Assembly (NCBI GenBank): GCA_918026815.1
Contig: CAKJVC010000107.1
Span: 62,001-126,000, forward strand
Source of the DNA: Chalara sp. BL73
Lineage: Eukaryota; Ascomycota; Leotiomycetes; Helotiales
Direction: 5' to 3'
DNA: 64,000 bases
The translations under genes and the position numbers were made by a program. The notes under the pieces were generated by a model. It was not told the DNA's origin, ran no database searches, and saw nothing but the letters and a program-made list of their open reading frames with translations. Within the stretch, counting starts at the first letter, position 1; each line of letters begins with the position of its first letter. Shown piece by piece: positions 42,067-54,831 of this stretch.

Positions 42067-43259
42067 GTTATAAGCCCGGTTTTGCAATTAAAACACTTTT
42101 ACTGCGCACATTAAAAGCTTTTAGTCGCAAAACAGCTAATTTCCTAATTGCTTTTTTTTACAGAAAATTTTTTATATTAACAACGAATACCGCAACTATA
42201 CAATAGCAAGTTCGCAGAAATTTTTTAATGTGCTAGTAACAAATAAACATAATTGGTTTAAGTAGTTTATATTATTAAAATATAAAACACGCTACTAAAA
42301 CGCGTGGAAACTAGTTGATTTAAACGTTTTTAACAGCTAATTCAACTTAGCGGTATTACTATTAAAGCCGAAATCGCTAAAAAAGCTAGTTAATAAAAAA
42401 AATCGAGTTCGTAATAAAAAATACAATATTAAGCTTATCGCGTACTTAGCGTTAATAGCTAACTAAAACAATATACTTTAAGCAAAAGCAGCTTTTTTAT
42501 TATCGACCGTTTTTTTTATTATAACTTTTGTTTTAATAATCGAAAAAAAAAAGCTTAAATAACTTTTTGTTAAACTTTAATATTTACTTATAACTACAGT
42601 TAGCGATATACAAGCGAACTAGTTAATGTACAACAAGAATTATACAATAAAAATGTTAAAGTAAACAAAACAGTTAAAAAAGTATTAATAAGTGTTAAAC
42701 TGAATCACAAAAACAATAAATCCGTCGAAACTGAAAAACGTAAAACTACAATTAGCAGTTAACAAAACTATTAACATACAAACATTTATGCGACAACTAA
42801 AAAATAAGTTCGCTTTAACTGACTTAAACACAATTAACACAGTTCGTGCAAAATACCGACAAGTTTTTAACTAAACAGCAAAAAAAAGCATTAATAAAAA
42901 ATAGTAGCTAAATAATTAAAACGAAGTATATAAACAAGCGAAACTTTACAATTTCGTAAAAATGCAAAATAATTTAACTACGCAAAATTTTCTAATAGTT
43001 ATTCGCACAAAGCTAAGTTTTGCTTAAATAAAAAAAAACTGTAAAACTTAATAGTACAATTAAAAATCGGTAAAAAAACAAAAACAATCGAACAGCTAGC
43101 AGCTGGTTTCGCGAAGCTAATTTATATAAACAACACAAACTTTAAACTAAAAAGTTAAAAGTTTAGTTTATTTGCTACGTTCGAAAAAAAAGCTGCTAAT
43201 TTTAATTTTTCGAGTTTAAACTTTTAAAATTTATTTGAACTTTTAACTAACTGTTCGTT

Positions 43260-46200
43260 TAACAATAAAAAAAAGTGCTTGTATTATATCGGAAAAGTTA
43301 ACTTAAAATATACGTAAAAACTAAAAAAATGCAAAAAGCTACAGTTTGCGACTACCGGCAAGTCCGACAAGCTGCTTTTAAAGCCGATAAAAAAAAAAAC
43401 TAAAAAACAAATACAAAAACGACTAAACTCGGCTAATTAAACAAAGCTAAAAGTAGTTTTTAAAAAAAAAAAAATTTAAACAATTTTTAAACAAAAAAAC
43501 AATTTTTTTTACTTTATTTAACGGTGCTATAATCGACTTAAAACTAGTAAAAAGTATATTAGCTGAAATGTTAATTAAAGTGTATGCAATACTTAACTAT
43601 GTTTAACTACACTTTTTATTAAATAGTACGTTGTTTAACAACTGCAAAGCAACTTATTTAGTAAACAATATATTATTGCTCGACTTAAAATTATTTATAA
43701 AAGCTAATTATAACAAGTGCGTAAAATCCGGAACAATAAGCTTTTTTATACTCGAAAAAAAACCTTGCACTTTTTTTAAAGTACTTAACGGCCCGAAAAA
43801 ACTACGCACAGTTAAATTTAAGTTAACAAAAATAACATTAGTTAAAAATTTTTATATAAACATAATTTTAAAAGCTTAAATATTCGCTATTAGATTGTAG
43901 TTTTATAAATTAAAATGTTTGTTAAAATATAAAACAAATAAAAAAAGCATTGTAATAAAGCAGTTAAAGCGCAAATTTTTTTTTGTTTTTTTTGAATATA
44001 AGCAACTGTTTTTTTATTTATTCGTTTTTAAAAAAACTTTTGCTGTACTAGTATTATACGTAATAATATATTTAATTCTAAATCGCTAAATTAACAAAAT
44101 ATACTGTTTTTTTATTTATTCGTTTTTAAAAAAACTTTTGCTGTACTAGTATTATACGTAATAATATATTTAATTCTAAATCGCTAAATTAACAAAATAT
44201 ACTGTTTTTTTAAAAACTATTTAAAACTTAAATCAGATTTAGCGGATGTATAGTATAAAAAAGCAGGTTATTTAAACAAAAAAGCGCTCGAAACACTAGT
44301 ATACGCAGTAAAAAATGTAAAAATCACAAAAATAGCTTGTATTAAGTATAAAGCATATATTTAAATATATACAAAACAAGTAATTTTTAAAAAAACACTT
44401 AATAAAACATTATTTCGACTGTTTTACAAAATAACGTAAAACTTGTTTGAATTTTTTAATTATTTAATATATAACGAAACAAAGTATTTGTTAGTAATTA
44501 AAAACGAATACAGCAAAAAACTTTTCGGCTTTTTGCTAATATTAAAAAAAAAAACTGAAATAACACAAACAGTTCGTAACTTTAACAAATAAATAAAACG
44601 TTAATACAATTTATTTATTTGTAAAATTAAGTACAATAATAATCGATTAGTTATTCCGATAAACGAAACGTTAAAATATAAACAATAAACAAAACAAAAA
44701 AAAATTCAGTTAAAACTTTTATTGTTATATATACACAAGCTAACAAAAACTATTAAACAAGCAAGTTAAAAAACAATAATTCGTTCGATAAAAATATATA
44801 TAAATGCAAATTTACTTAAAAAGTTATAGTCGAAATTAGCAATAACTGAAATATACTTGTTTAACATAAGTTTATTTGCCGCAAAAAACATACGTTTTTC
44901 GAACAAAATATTTAATACGTAATTTAAAAACTATTTTAAATAATACGATTCGCAGTTCGTAAACAAAATTACAAATAATTTTCGTTTTAATTAAAACGGC
45001 ATTTACGTGTACGAAGCTCGCGCGTATTTTTTAAAAAAAAATAAAAAAGTTTTAAAAAAACAAAAAACTTATAAAGTCGACTTTAAAGCACACGTAAAAT
45101 ACTTAGTAAAATATATAGTTTTTAATATTTACAAAATTTAAATATTACAACTTGTGCGAGTTATTATTACAAAAAACGTTAAGTTCAACGAAAATCAGTT
45201 TTACTTATTAAAAATCGAACAGCTAAAAAACTAACTAGTTTCGATTGTCCGACAAATAGTAAAAATAATAAAAAAACAAAATATTTAAAACGTTAAATTA
45301 ATAATCGAAAACTTAAGCGTATTTAGTAAAAATCTTAGCGAACAAATAACAAAACTAAAACTTTTGCAAAAAATAAAAAACACTATTTTCGAGTCGAGTA
45401 ACTAAAACTCGAAAGTAAAACAAAACTAAACTTTAAAAAAAAAACGAATTTTTATAACAAATAAGCCGTTTTTTAAACTTTTAACACTTGATTTAATTTC
45501 GAGACTTAAAAACATTTTAAATTAAAGTTCGAAAAAAAAAACTGTTTATAAAAAAGCAAACAGTATAATATTCGACTTAATTTCGAAATTTAAAAGTATA
45601 CTAAGTTAAAGTTTAAAAAAAAGCGCTGTTCAGAAAAAGTTTAACAGTTTATTATAACTGTTAATAACTACAAAAAGCGCGTTAAATGTTAAAAACTTTA
45701 AAGCGAATTAAAATACTTTAAAAAAAAAAAATTTAAAATTTATAAAAAAAGTTCGGCATTTTTTGTAAGTAATTATTAAAAATAACTTTCGTTTACAAGC
45801 AATTTACTGTTTAGCGAAAACTTTCGATAATTTAACTGTAAGTTTTAATATTTCGAACGTATTACGAAATTTATTATAGTTAAAAAAAAAAAATTCGAGT
45901 TTACGCTAAAATAAAAGAATTCGCAATTAAATTTTAAACAAAGCGCAAAGTTTAAAAAGTAACTAAATATTTGTAATACTAATATTTAAATACAATACAA
46001 CGCTCGACTATATTTAGCAATAAAATTTATACAATTTACTAGTAATAAAAAAAAGCGAAACAGTAATTGTATATTTAATATTTTACGTTGCTACAACAAA
46101 ACAAGTAATACTACTGTTAAAAAGTAAAAACTTCGATAAAAACTTTTATTTAGCAAATTTGCTATTATTTCCGAAATACAAAAAAAAAATTTGCAGCTAT

Positions 46201-47690
46201 TTATTTAAAGCTCGATTTAAAACAAATATACGCGCAAAACTAACGAATTTAAAAAGCTGTAAATACTAAAAAGTTATACTAGTAAAAAAAGCTTAATATA
46301 CACTTTTATTATTAAAATAAGTGTTTATATATAAAACAAATACAGTTTTTATTTCTACTTGCTGCAAATCGCGGATTGTAGTACAAAAAATTTTTTAAAA
46401 ATTTAAATCGATTATTTTAATATACGCAACAATGTTAGTTTTTTGTTCGTTTAAAATAGTTATAACTATAGCGACGAACTTTGATTTTAAAATTAAACAG
46501 TTCGATATAATTAACGCATTTATTAATATAAAACAAAACAAAAACAAAATACAAGTCGTTTGCTAGCTTTTAAATAAATTCCGAATACTAAAAATATACG
46601 TAAAACTAAATTGTGCGTTATACAGTTTTAAAAACTTTCCGGCATTATAGTTTAAAAAGTTTACAACTACTTTAAAGAAATTAAAGTTTGTAACAAGCAA
46701 AAAAAAGCTGTGTTTTTATATAAACGAAAAGCGAACAGTATTTTTCGTGTTTTTTATAAACGACTTTTTAGTAATATACTATAAATTAAATAAACTAAAA
46801 ACAAACAAAGTAACAAGTTTGTTAAAAAAAAAATACGAGCTAAAAAAAAAAAAAAATGCAACTTAGTTTTTAAACATAAAAATTATACGATTAAAATTAA
46901 AGCGAAAACTTTAGCTATTTTATAACGTATATATTAAAAAAATCGTAACAAAGTTTAATAAAATGCCGACAAAATGTTTAAGCATTTTTTTGCTACAATA
47001 AATACTTGTAAAAAACACCGAAACAGTTAGCAAACAAAATATAAAAAAATATTAAAAAAAAGTAAATAGTATTTTATACACAATTATTATACTAAAAACA
47101 AATACTGTTTACGCAGTAGTTTAACTTTTTCGGTTTTTGACTAATTTAAGCCGACAGTATATAAATACAATCGACTAAACGTTTTTATATTTTTACGAAA
47201 TAAAGTTTATAACTGTTATATACAATTACAATATTCGTTTTAAACAGTTAATTATCGCAACAAATATATTATTTGCAAATAACTTATTTACAAAAAAAAA
47301 ATTTTATAAGTACATTATAAGTTTGTTTAATAAAATTGTTGTATAAAAAGCAAAAAAACAAAATACAATAACAACTTTTTTTATAAAAGCAAAACTGTTC
47401 GCTTTTTAAAGCACAGCAAAAAAAACTATAGTTTTGCAAAAACTTTTTAAAAAAATTTAACTAAAACTCGGCGAACTGTAAAATATATTTTGTAATAATT
47501 AACAAACAATAAAACTAGTAGTAAAAAAAAACGAGCGAATTTTTACTAAACTGCGCTACGTAAATATTTATAATATATAGCTGCGTTAAAAACATAAAAA
47601 AAGCGCTTTTACAGTAATATACTTGTTAATAATTAATATATTTGCTAACGAGATTACAAAATTTTTTTAAAATACAAGTTTAAGTATTTC
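43260..47690 (+). pseudogene. Copia gag-pol remnant
   Basis: Decayed polyprotein on the plus strand, crossed by stops and frameshifts. Near 43,275 there is a broken CCHC knuckle (KCLYYIGK). At 43,631-43,879 the retropepsin region survives with its Asp replaced (NNCKATYLVNN). About 44,470-44,790 is the integrase core (KYLLVIKNEYSKKLFGFLL). About 46,400-46,990 is the reverse transcriptase (FDIINAFIN, then FFINDFLVIYY in place of the YVDD box). About 47,100-47,680 is RNase H and the C-terminus (KLRYVNIYNI). Asp and Glu are widely replaced by Asn and Lys. The element cannot be active. Confidence 0.85.
44006..44201 (+). repeat. Perfect 98-bp tandem duplication
   Basis: Two 98-bp units starting CTGTTTTTTTATTTATTCGT (44,006 and 44,104) are identical by eye, followed by 10 bp of a third. 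It lies inside the copia pol remnant, between protease and integrase. Perfect identity in mutated sequence means the duplication is younger than the mutations, or is an assembly artefact. Confidence 0.85.
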
Positions 47691-47966
47691 CGAAAATTGT
47701 TAAATTTGCAAAACATTAAAAAAAAAATCAAGCAAATAAAGTAATATTTAACAAATTACACAATATTTGTAGTTTTAATATTTTGTTTGTAAATTTTATT
47801 TGTAAATACAAATATTTTATTAAAAACTGTTTTTGTACACGTAAAATAGTAAAAAATCTATATATTTTTTTTGTATTATTATACAGCTGAAAACAACGCT
47901 TTATTGCAAAAATAACTGCGCAGTACAAAAAAAATTTATACTAAATTAAAAAAATACTTTAAAATA

Positions 47967-48050
47967 TATAAGTAACGTTTTTAAGCTTTTACTAATTTGC
48001 AATTATTTTATTTACACTTATTTTCGTTATATAAGTAACGTTTTTAAGCT
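47967..48050 (+). repeat. Short direct repeat near the end of copia pol
   Basis: TATAAGTAACGTTTTTAAGC occurs at 47,967 and 48,030 in the same orientation. It may mark the border of sequence inserted between pol and the 3' LTR. Confidence 0.5.
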
Positions 48051-48859
48051 AGTACAATTCGAAGTCGGTACAATTCGAAATATAACAAGTTTTTTAAAAG
48101 TTCGCAAAATTATTTTAAAAAGTAAATATAATACAAAACCGTTTTTAACTGCAAAAACGAAATAAACTATTAAATTTTGTTTTATTTAAAAAAAAAAACC
48201 GCGAAGTTCTTTTTTTACACTGAAATTAAAATTTAGTAAAAAGTAGAAAATACTTAAAAAGCTTTTGTTATTACTATTCGAATTTTTATTTTTTATTACT
48301 TTTTTCAAAACTAACAGTTTATATATAGCTGTTTTTATTTATTTTATTTTAAACTGCCGACGCTAGTTTAAATACTCGTTCGTAAATTTACTGAACAATA
48401 AAGCTATTAAACGAAAAGCTAGTTTATATTTATATTTAGTAAAACAGCGAGTATATCGTTCAGTATTCGTATTAGTTATATTTCGACAAATTTTATTACT
48501 TAATTCTGCTAGTATAAATCGAACACATTTTATACAAGCAAGCTAACGCCGAGCATTATTTACGAGTTTAATATATGTTTATTTAAAAAAAATATATATA
48601 ATTCGTAAAGCTTGTTTTTTGTAACTCGAAAACTTAAATTTAAACTTCGACTTAAATAGAAACTGCGAACAAATTTAAAATTTAGCAACAGTTTTTAATT
48701 AAGTTGTGCAAAGCGATTTAATAAAAAATTCGAACTTAACAAATAGTCGGCGAACAAATAGCAAACGTGTAAAAGTATTACTAATTTACTGCGAATAATT
48801 AATAAGTCTAAAACGATACTACGAACGCGCTTCGAAATTACTAAAATAAACGTTGTTTA

Positions 48860-49400
48860 AATTAACTAATAAAAAACGTTTACCGCAATAAAAAAAAGTT
48901 GTAAAATCAAGTATTTCGAAAAAATCGCGTGTAGCACGTTTAACTCGAAACTAAAAACGTTAGTTATACAACTACTTAAAAAAAACTAAACAAAAATTGC
49001 GAAACAATTGTTTACGCTTAAAAATATAAACTATTTGCAAAAAATCGAATATTTAACTCGTAAAATGCTGTTTTTTGCTTTTTGACATTAAAGTAATACG
49101 AAATATATTAAGCATTAACGTGCGTTTTTGCGACAAGTTCGAAAATAAATAAAAAGTTCGCGTATTACAAACAAAAGTTTAAAAATTAAATAGTGTTACT
49201 TAAAGCATTAAAAAAAAAAGCTTAAAACTGCGACTACTAAACATATTATAAAATCGACGCGTTATCGCAAAGTTGAATTTAATTTAATTAATAAAAAAAA
49301 GCGAATAGTTCGAATGCGATTGTACAAAAAAACTTTTAACGAAAAAACCAAAACTGCTTTAAAACATATAACTGCTATAACTGCTTATTTTATTAACATG
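48860..49400 (+). pseudogene. Possible DDE-transposase N-terminal remnant inside copia
   Basis: Plus-strand frames give a basic, helix-turn-helix-like stretch (RVARLTRN, then LYNYLKKTK) and later RIVRMRLYKKTFNEKTKT, which resembles the segment preceding the catalytic core of Tc1/mariner-type transposases. Stops interrupt it and no inverted repeats were found. It may be a nested transposon or an extra copia reading frame. Confidence 0.25.
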
Positions 49401-50036
49401 TAAAAAAAAAAAAAAAAATGTTTCGAACTGCTAAGATTATTTTTATTGTATTTAAAACTTGTTACACGAAAACGCTAAGCAGCTTTTTAAAAGTGAAATG
49501 TTAGTAAGCAAAACAAAAAAAAAAATATATATATATACTGCTTTACGTTTACAAACTACTTTACAAACATGCTTTTTACTTGTTTAATACGCTTTTTTTA
49601 TTTTCTGCTTTTATTTTTTTTTAGTGTAAAAAAGCATAATAATAATAAAGTAGTTTAATAGTAAAAAGCAGCTAGTAAAACTGTAATAAAAGTAATAAAA
49701 ATATTAATAATAATAATATTGTTAATGTTGTTGTTAAAAAAAAAAAGTTAAAAACAAGAATTACTAACTTATACTGTGTAATTCATTTAATCGAAAAAGT
49801 GCTAACTAAATAAACAAAAGTTAGTAAATTACAACTTGTTCGCTAAAAAGCTTAACGTTTACAATATCGCGTTTAAGATTTTAAATTCCGAAATCAACTT
49901 TTTTTAAAACAATACTAACACGCTTTTGTTATACGAAAGTAAACGCGCGCAGTTTGAAGCAATACAAAAAGTATTTTAGTATTTTTGCGAACTGTTTTTT
50001 AATAAATAAAATCACAGCACGAAAAAATAAAAAGTA

Positions 50037-50242
50037 TGTCACAAAATAAGCTTACGTAAAAAGTTATTGGCTGAATACGCGAGCATGCCAAAAGTAAATA
50101 AAAAGTTAATATTTAGAAAAACAGCTCAAGTTTAAATTACTTGTTTTTCAAGCGTGTATATATACAATGATATCACTTCGCTATTTGGGACTATCAACAA
50201 TCAATTAGCTGTTCGCTGCATTACTAAGTACTCTCCGTAATA
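50037..50242 (+). repeat. 3' LTR of the copia element
   Basis: Same length as the 5' LTR, followed by the second ACTGT. It keeps more C/G than the 5' copy in several places, so the two copies were mutated independently. Confidence 0.9.
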
Positions 50243-50247
50243 ACTGT

Positions 50248-52322
50248 TAAACGCTTTAATAAAATTTACTGTAACACAATAAATAATATTTAACAAATAA
50301 ATAGTTTTAATTAAATTTTCGAAACTTTTAAATTAATCGATATAATCGAAAATATCGATTAGTTTATTTTTGTTTAAATTAACTATTAAACTTTTTAGTT
50401 ATTTTATAAAAACAAAACTGTTAGTATTTTAACAGATTTGTATATTGTTTATTAATTGCAAAACTTGCAGTTTTTTTTAAATAAAAAAGCGCTGTAAACA
50501 AACTGTTACTATATTTACTTAAAATTTACGAATTACAACAAATAATATTTAAACAAAATTACTTTTTAAAATAGCAAAAACTTTATTAAAAAAATACTTT
50601 TCGAATTTATTTTTTTGTAGTTTATACAATAAACAGTAAACTACAACAAAACAATATTTGTATTATATAAAAACTTTGTTTTATATAATTAGTTTAATAT
50701 TGCAAAACGTTTAATTTGTAATAAAACTAATTTTAATTTCGCTAATTAACAATTTATTAAATTTAATTAATATTTTAAACTGTAAATAAAAAGTACAATT
50801 GTACAGCAATAATAAAACAGTAATTCCAGTAAATGTTATATATAATACAAATATTTTTTATATGCGATAATAGTAGCAAATAGTTTTATATAAAAAAGTT
50901 TTGTTATAGTTACTAGTTTTTTGTATAAAAAAATAAACTGTAACAAAATCGGTATTAATAATAAATTTAATTGTATTAAAAATTTGTTTTTAATTAATAT
51001 TTAAACAAAACTGTAATTTTTAATAGCAAACTGTAAAAAACAGTAATTTATTCGCAAACTGTTTTTAATTATGTAATTAATTTTAATTATATATAAAAAA
51101 AATTAGTTTATATTTTTTTATTAATTTATACAAATTAGCTAAACTTAATTTTAACAAATATAAATTGTAATCGTAATAAAAATTCGTTAGCTTTACTAAA
51201 TAATAGCCGGTTTTTGCTAATATATACTTTAAATTATTAGTAAAATTATTTCGATATTGCTTTTATATAACTAATAATTTTTTAATAGCTTTTTTTTAAA
51301 TACTAATAAAAAAAAGAGTTTTTAAAATTTGTATAAAAAAAAAAGTTTTCGCTTTTTTAAAATATTACTACTATTTTTGATTATTATTAGTTAGTTTACA
51401 AATAATATATACGGCTTTATAAGTATTATAACAGACTTTGTTAACAATATATAAATTTTTAAAACTTTTTGTTTGTTTTATTATAATTAACAACAACTGC
51501 AAATAAAACTGTTTTTTAGTATTAAAACTATAATAATATATTCGTTTAATAATTGTTATTTGCGAAGTTTTTAATACTAAACAAAGTAATAAAAATACTT
51601 TTAATACAAAAAATTAGTTTTAAAATATTAAACATTGTATTTAAAGTAAATTATTAAAGTAAAACGAACTGTAACAAACTTTTTGTAAAGTTTTTTTATA
51701 GTTAAATTTTTCGAAAAGTAAACAGTTTAATTTTTTTTTAAATAAATCGCAAATTGCTAAACTGCAGACTTTTTTTAATAAATTAAATATTTTATTAAAC
51801 GTTATACAGTTTTATTAAAGTTAACGTAACAGTTTTAAATATGCCGTTTAATTTTATTTTTTAATAATCGATTTTTGCTATAGTTTAATTTTTTTTTTAT
51901 ACACGTATTTGTAAATATATTTAATAGTTTTAACTGTAGCGCAAATTTTAACGTTAATATAATACTAATATCGACAAAACAAATACGGATTGTATAGTAT
52001 AATTTAACAGTTGTTAAACGTTACTTTGCAGCTATTTATAGTAACTTTTTAAAAAGCTTAATTATTTTTATATCGATATACAAAATAGCTATTTTTTAAA
52101 TTAGTTGTTTTTTGCAAAACTTTTTAAAATACTTTTTAAAATATACTAAAAGTTTTTTATTTTTTAATATTATACAAAGCGTATTTAAATTGTGTATACT
52201 GCAGAACTTATAAATTATAAATTTTTTTACTAGCTTCGTTAACGTACTGTCGAAATTTTATAGCGAGTTTAGCAGTTTCGTATATATAGTATCGTTAAAA
52301 AGTTAAAAATTATTTAGCCGCG
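50248..52322. other. Hypermutated AT-rich DNA, unclassified
   Basis: No recognisable domain, LTR or inverted repeat between the copia and Mutator-like elements. Composition and C-context match the copia interior, so it is probably another, older repeat. Confidence 0.45.
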
Positions 52323-52331
52323 TAAAATTAT

Positions 52332-54822
52332 CGGCAAATATCTCATATACCACAAAAAAGTGCCCATATTTCTCATATACCTCCACTTTTTTTAACGAAT
52401 ATCTCATATACCACTTTTGTGGTATATGAGATATTCGTCAAAAAAAGTATGGTATATCAGATATTCGTCAACACTCGCTATAAAGCCTGTAATACAAGCG
52501 CTGTAAGCTTAAAATCATTGTTATTCTTTTCAACTTTTTAACTTTTTTATTCTAAACTTTGTAATCTATATCCTGTTCCAGACTTTGTAGCGTACCGTAA
52601 AAGCAATTTAATATCGACAAATTGGTGATTTACAATTATTCCACTTTCAACGTTTAAAAGCTTGTTGCTATCAAGTCGATCAACGTCCTTTATTTGTATG
52701 CCCAATTCTCGATTAAAGCGTTCTGCCTTTTTTTTATTTCCACTTTTTTATTTTTTTTCCTTTTTTTCATTCTTTTCTTTATTCTTTTTTTTTATTTTTT
52801 TCTTTATTTTCAGATTGTAGCTATTTCTAAGCTTTTTGTCGACGTCCGCTAAAAACAGGCTGATTTGTACAACAACGACGATTATGATTTTATTTAAAGC
52901 AATTGCTACAGCGGGTTTGCTTTTTATTTTATGTGCTTTTGCGTATTCGTTTAGTTCGAAGTCGGCCGATTGACTTTTGTACTGTAGGAAGTTTGATTGA
53001 ATTATCGCAAAATAAGTCGACTGTCGATATTGGTACTAATGAAACTTAATAAGTATCGCGATAAAAGCCAGCTGTAAATAAATTATCGAAATAATCAATT
53101 GAGTCAGTACAAAGAATCTTTGCAGCTGCGATTGCGTAAGAACAAAGCGATTGAAACTAGTAAAAAGCTGTACAATCACAATGCTTTTTATTCAAGTTTA
53201 CTATTCATTTACAACTTGATTCAGGATTTTCAATTTGCGCAATAGTTTTATTCGAAAAATAAACTCGATATCAACGAAAAGCTTTAAAACGATTTTTGAA
53301 TTTAACTATAAGCACGTCGGCAAAACTTTCAGATTTGCTTTTTTCTGTACGTTTTTTAAACTACATTTCTAAAGTTAAAAAATAAATACTATTTAACAAT
53401 TGTAAAAAAAGCATTTAGCGATATTTGTTTTAAGTTAAATTTAAAAACTTAACAATATTCGAAGTGTTATAGCTAAATTAAAAATATTGCGAATAAGTTT
53501 TAGTTTAAAGTTTATTGTCGATATTAGAAAAGTAATTAAACGCGTTAATACTCAATTTTTTCATTTTTACTATTTCGGCTTTAAACAACTAAAGCGTTTT
53601 TGCTTTATATATTTTCCAGAACAACAACTTTACTTTATTGCTAAATTTTTGCTGTAAGTTATCGGCAATATACTAACAACAGTAAAAATAAATAGCGTTA
53701 GAATACAGCTTTGCAATAGCGTTCGCTATTTTTTTTTCGCGATTAAAAACAAAAGTATACTAGTTTTGTACAGTAATAAAAAAAGCAAACTTAAAGTAAT
53801 ATAAAAACTACGTTTACTAGCGTTGATTTTCAACAAGTACTAATTTTTAAGCTAAAAGAACAATTTTGTTATTTGCGTCGATTTTACAACAAATTATTAA
53901 TACTATACGATATCGAGACTTTGTATAAGTTTTATTAATAGCATAAAACTGGCGAATATATTTAAAAGCAATACAAAAAAAGCCGGAAGCAAAAAAAGCT
54001 GCTTAGAATATACTGTCAGCTTACGTTTAGAGTTCGGCGTAATTGTTTTTGTCGGCTTGCTTAAACTTTTTGACATAGCTAAAAAGCAACGCAAAAGATT
54101 CAGTTTTATTGTTGCAAAGCTTTTTTAAAACAGCTTATTTAACACAGTACGCTTAGAAATATAGAATATTGTTAAAAAATTAAAAGCGTTTATTCGACTG
54201 AATTTGTTTGGCAGTAATATTAAGATTGTTAATAATCGACGCTCGGTAATAAAGTATTACAAACTTCAAATTGTTCGTATTTGAAGCTGTTAAATAATTT
54301 GCAGGAAAACAAGTATAAAACTTTAAATGAGTTATAACTACGCTTTTTTTATTAAAATTAACTGCTTTAATTTTGAATTTGCAAATATCTGCAGTACAGC
54401 ACACAATATTGAAACGTTGTTTATCGGAATAAGTAGCTTTTTATAATTTAGAAGTATTCGCAACAAAATCCTTTATAGCTTTTTTTGCTAACGCAATATT
54501 AGAAAAAGTATTACTGACGTGAAGCGCTATAGCTATAATAATGTTATGAAAAAACGATAATCGACAAAATACGAATATTTGTTGTGCGTCAGGTGCTTTA
54601 GTCTTTTGGCGCAATGTATAAGTTTTCAAAATACTTAGCAATAAAACGATAGTATATGAAATATATTAGTGTTTTTTATATACCATCATTTTGTTATTAG
54701 GTATTTGAAATACCACTGTTTTGCGCCAAGAGACAAACGGTGGTATATAAGATATTCGTCAAAAAAAGTGGTGGTATATGAGAAATATGGGCCCTTTTTT
54801 GTGGTATATGAGATATTTGCCG
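52332..54822 (-). mobile_element. Mutator-like DNA transposon (MULE), 2.5 kb, decayed
   Basis: 83-bp terminal inverted repeats (52,332-52,414 and 54,740-54,822) start CGGCAAATATCTCATATACC. They are flanked by an identical 9-bp target duplication TAAAATTAT (52,323-52,331 and 54,823-54,831), the size expected for MULEs. A MULE transposase remnant lies on the minus strand. The termini are built from repeated AATATCTCATATACCAC motifs, and the left end folds back on itself (GTGGTATATGAGATATTCG at 52,419). The ends are less mutated than the flanks. Confidence 0.87.
53840..54404 (-). pseudogene. MULE transposase remnant
   Basis: Minus-strand frames near 53,840-53,950 contain INKTYTKSRYRIVLIICC followed by KIDANNKIVLLA, matching the pattern of the MULE transposase core (a DDE domain start, T-x-K-x-R-Y and then a G-I-D-A-N-N-like block). 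The upstream blocks ESFALLFSYVKKF and NNYAEL fit the region before the core. Frames are broken, and expected acidic residues are missing. No SWIM finger was identified. Confidence 0.65.
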
Positions 54823-54831
54823 TAAAATTAT

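Larger units (their letters stand above)
41861..50242 (+). mobile_element. Ty1/copia LTR retrotransposon, complete but decayed (8.4 kb)
   Basis: Two 206-bp LTRs (41,861-42,066 and 50,037-50,242) start TGT and end GTAATA (originally probably GTAACA). They are flanked by an identical 5-bp target duplication ACTGT (41,856-41,860 and 50,243-50,247). Pol order protease, integrase, RT, RNase H identifies Ty1/copia. LTRs differ at about 24 of 206 sites; by hand count 23 are transitions. About 2.3 kb between the end of pol and the 3' LTR is unexplained by copia proteins. Confidence 0.9.
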
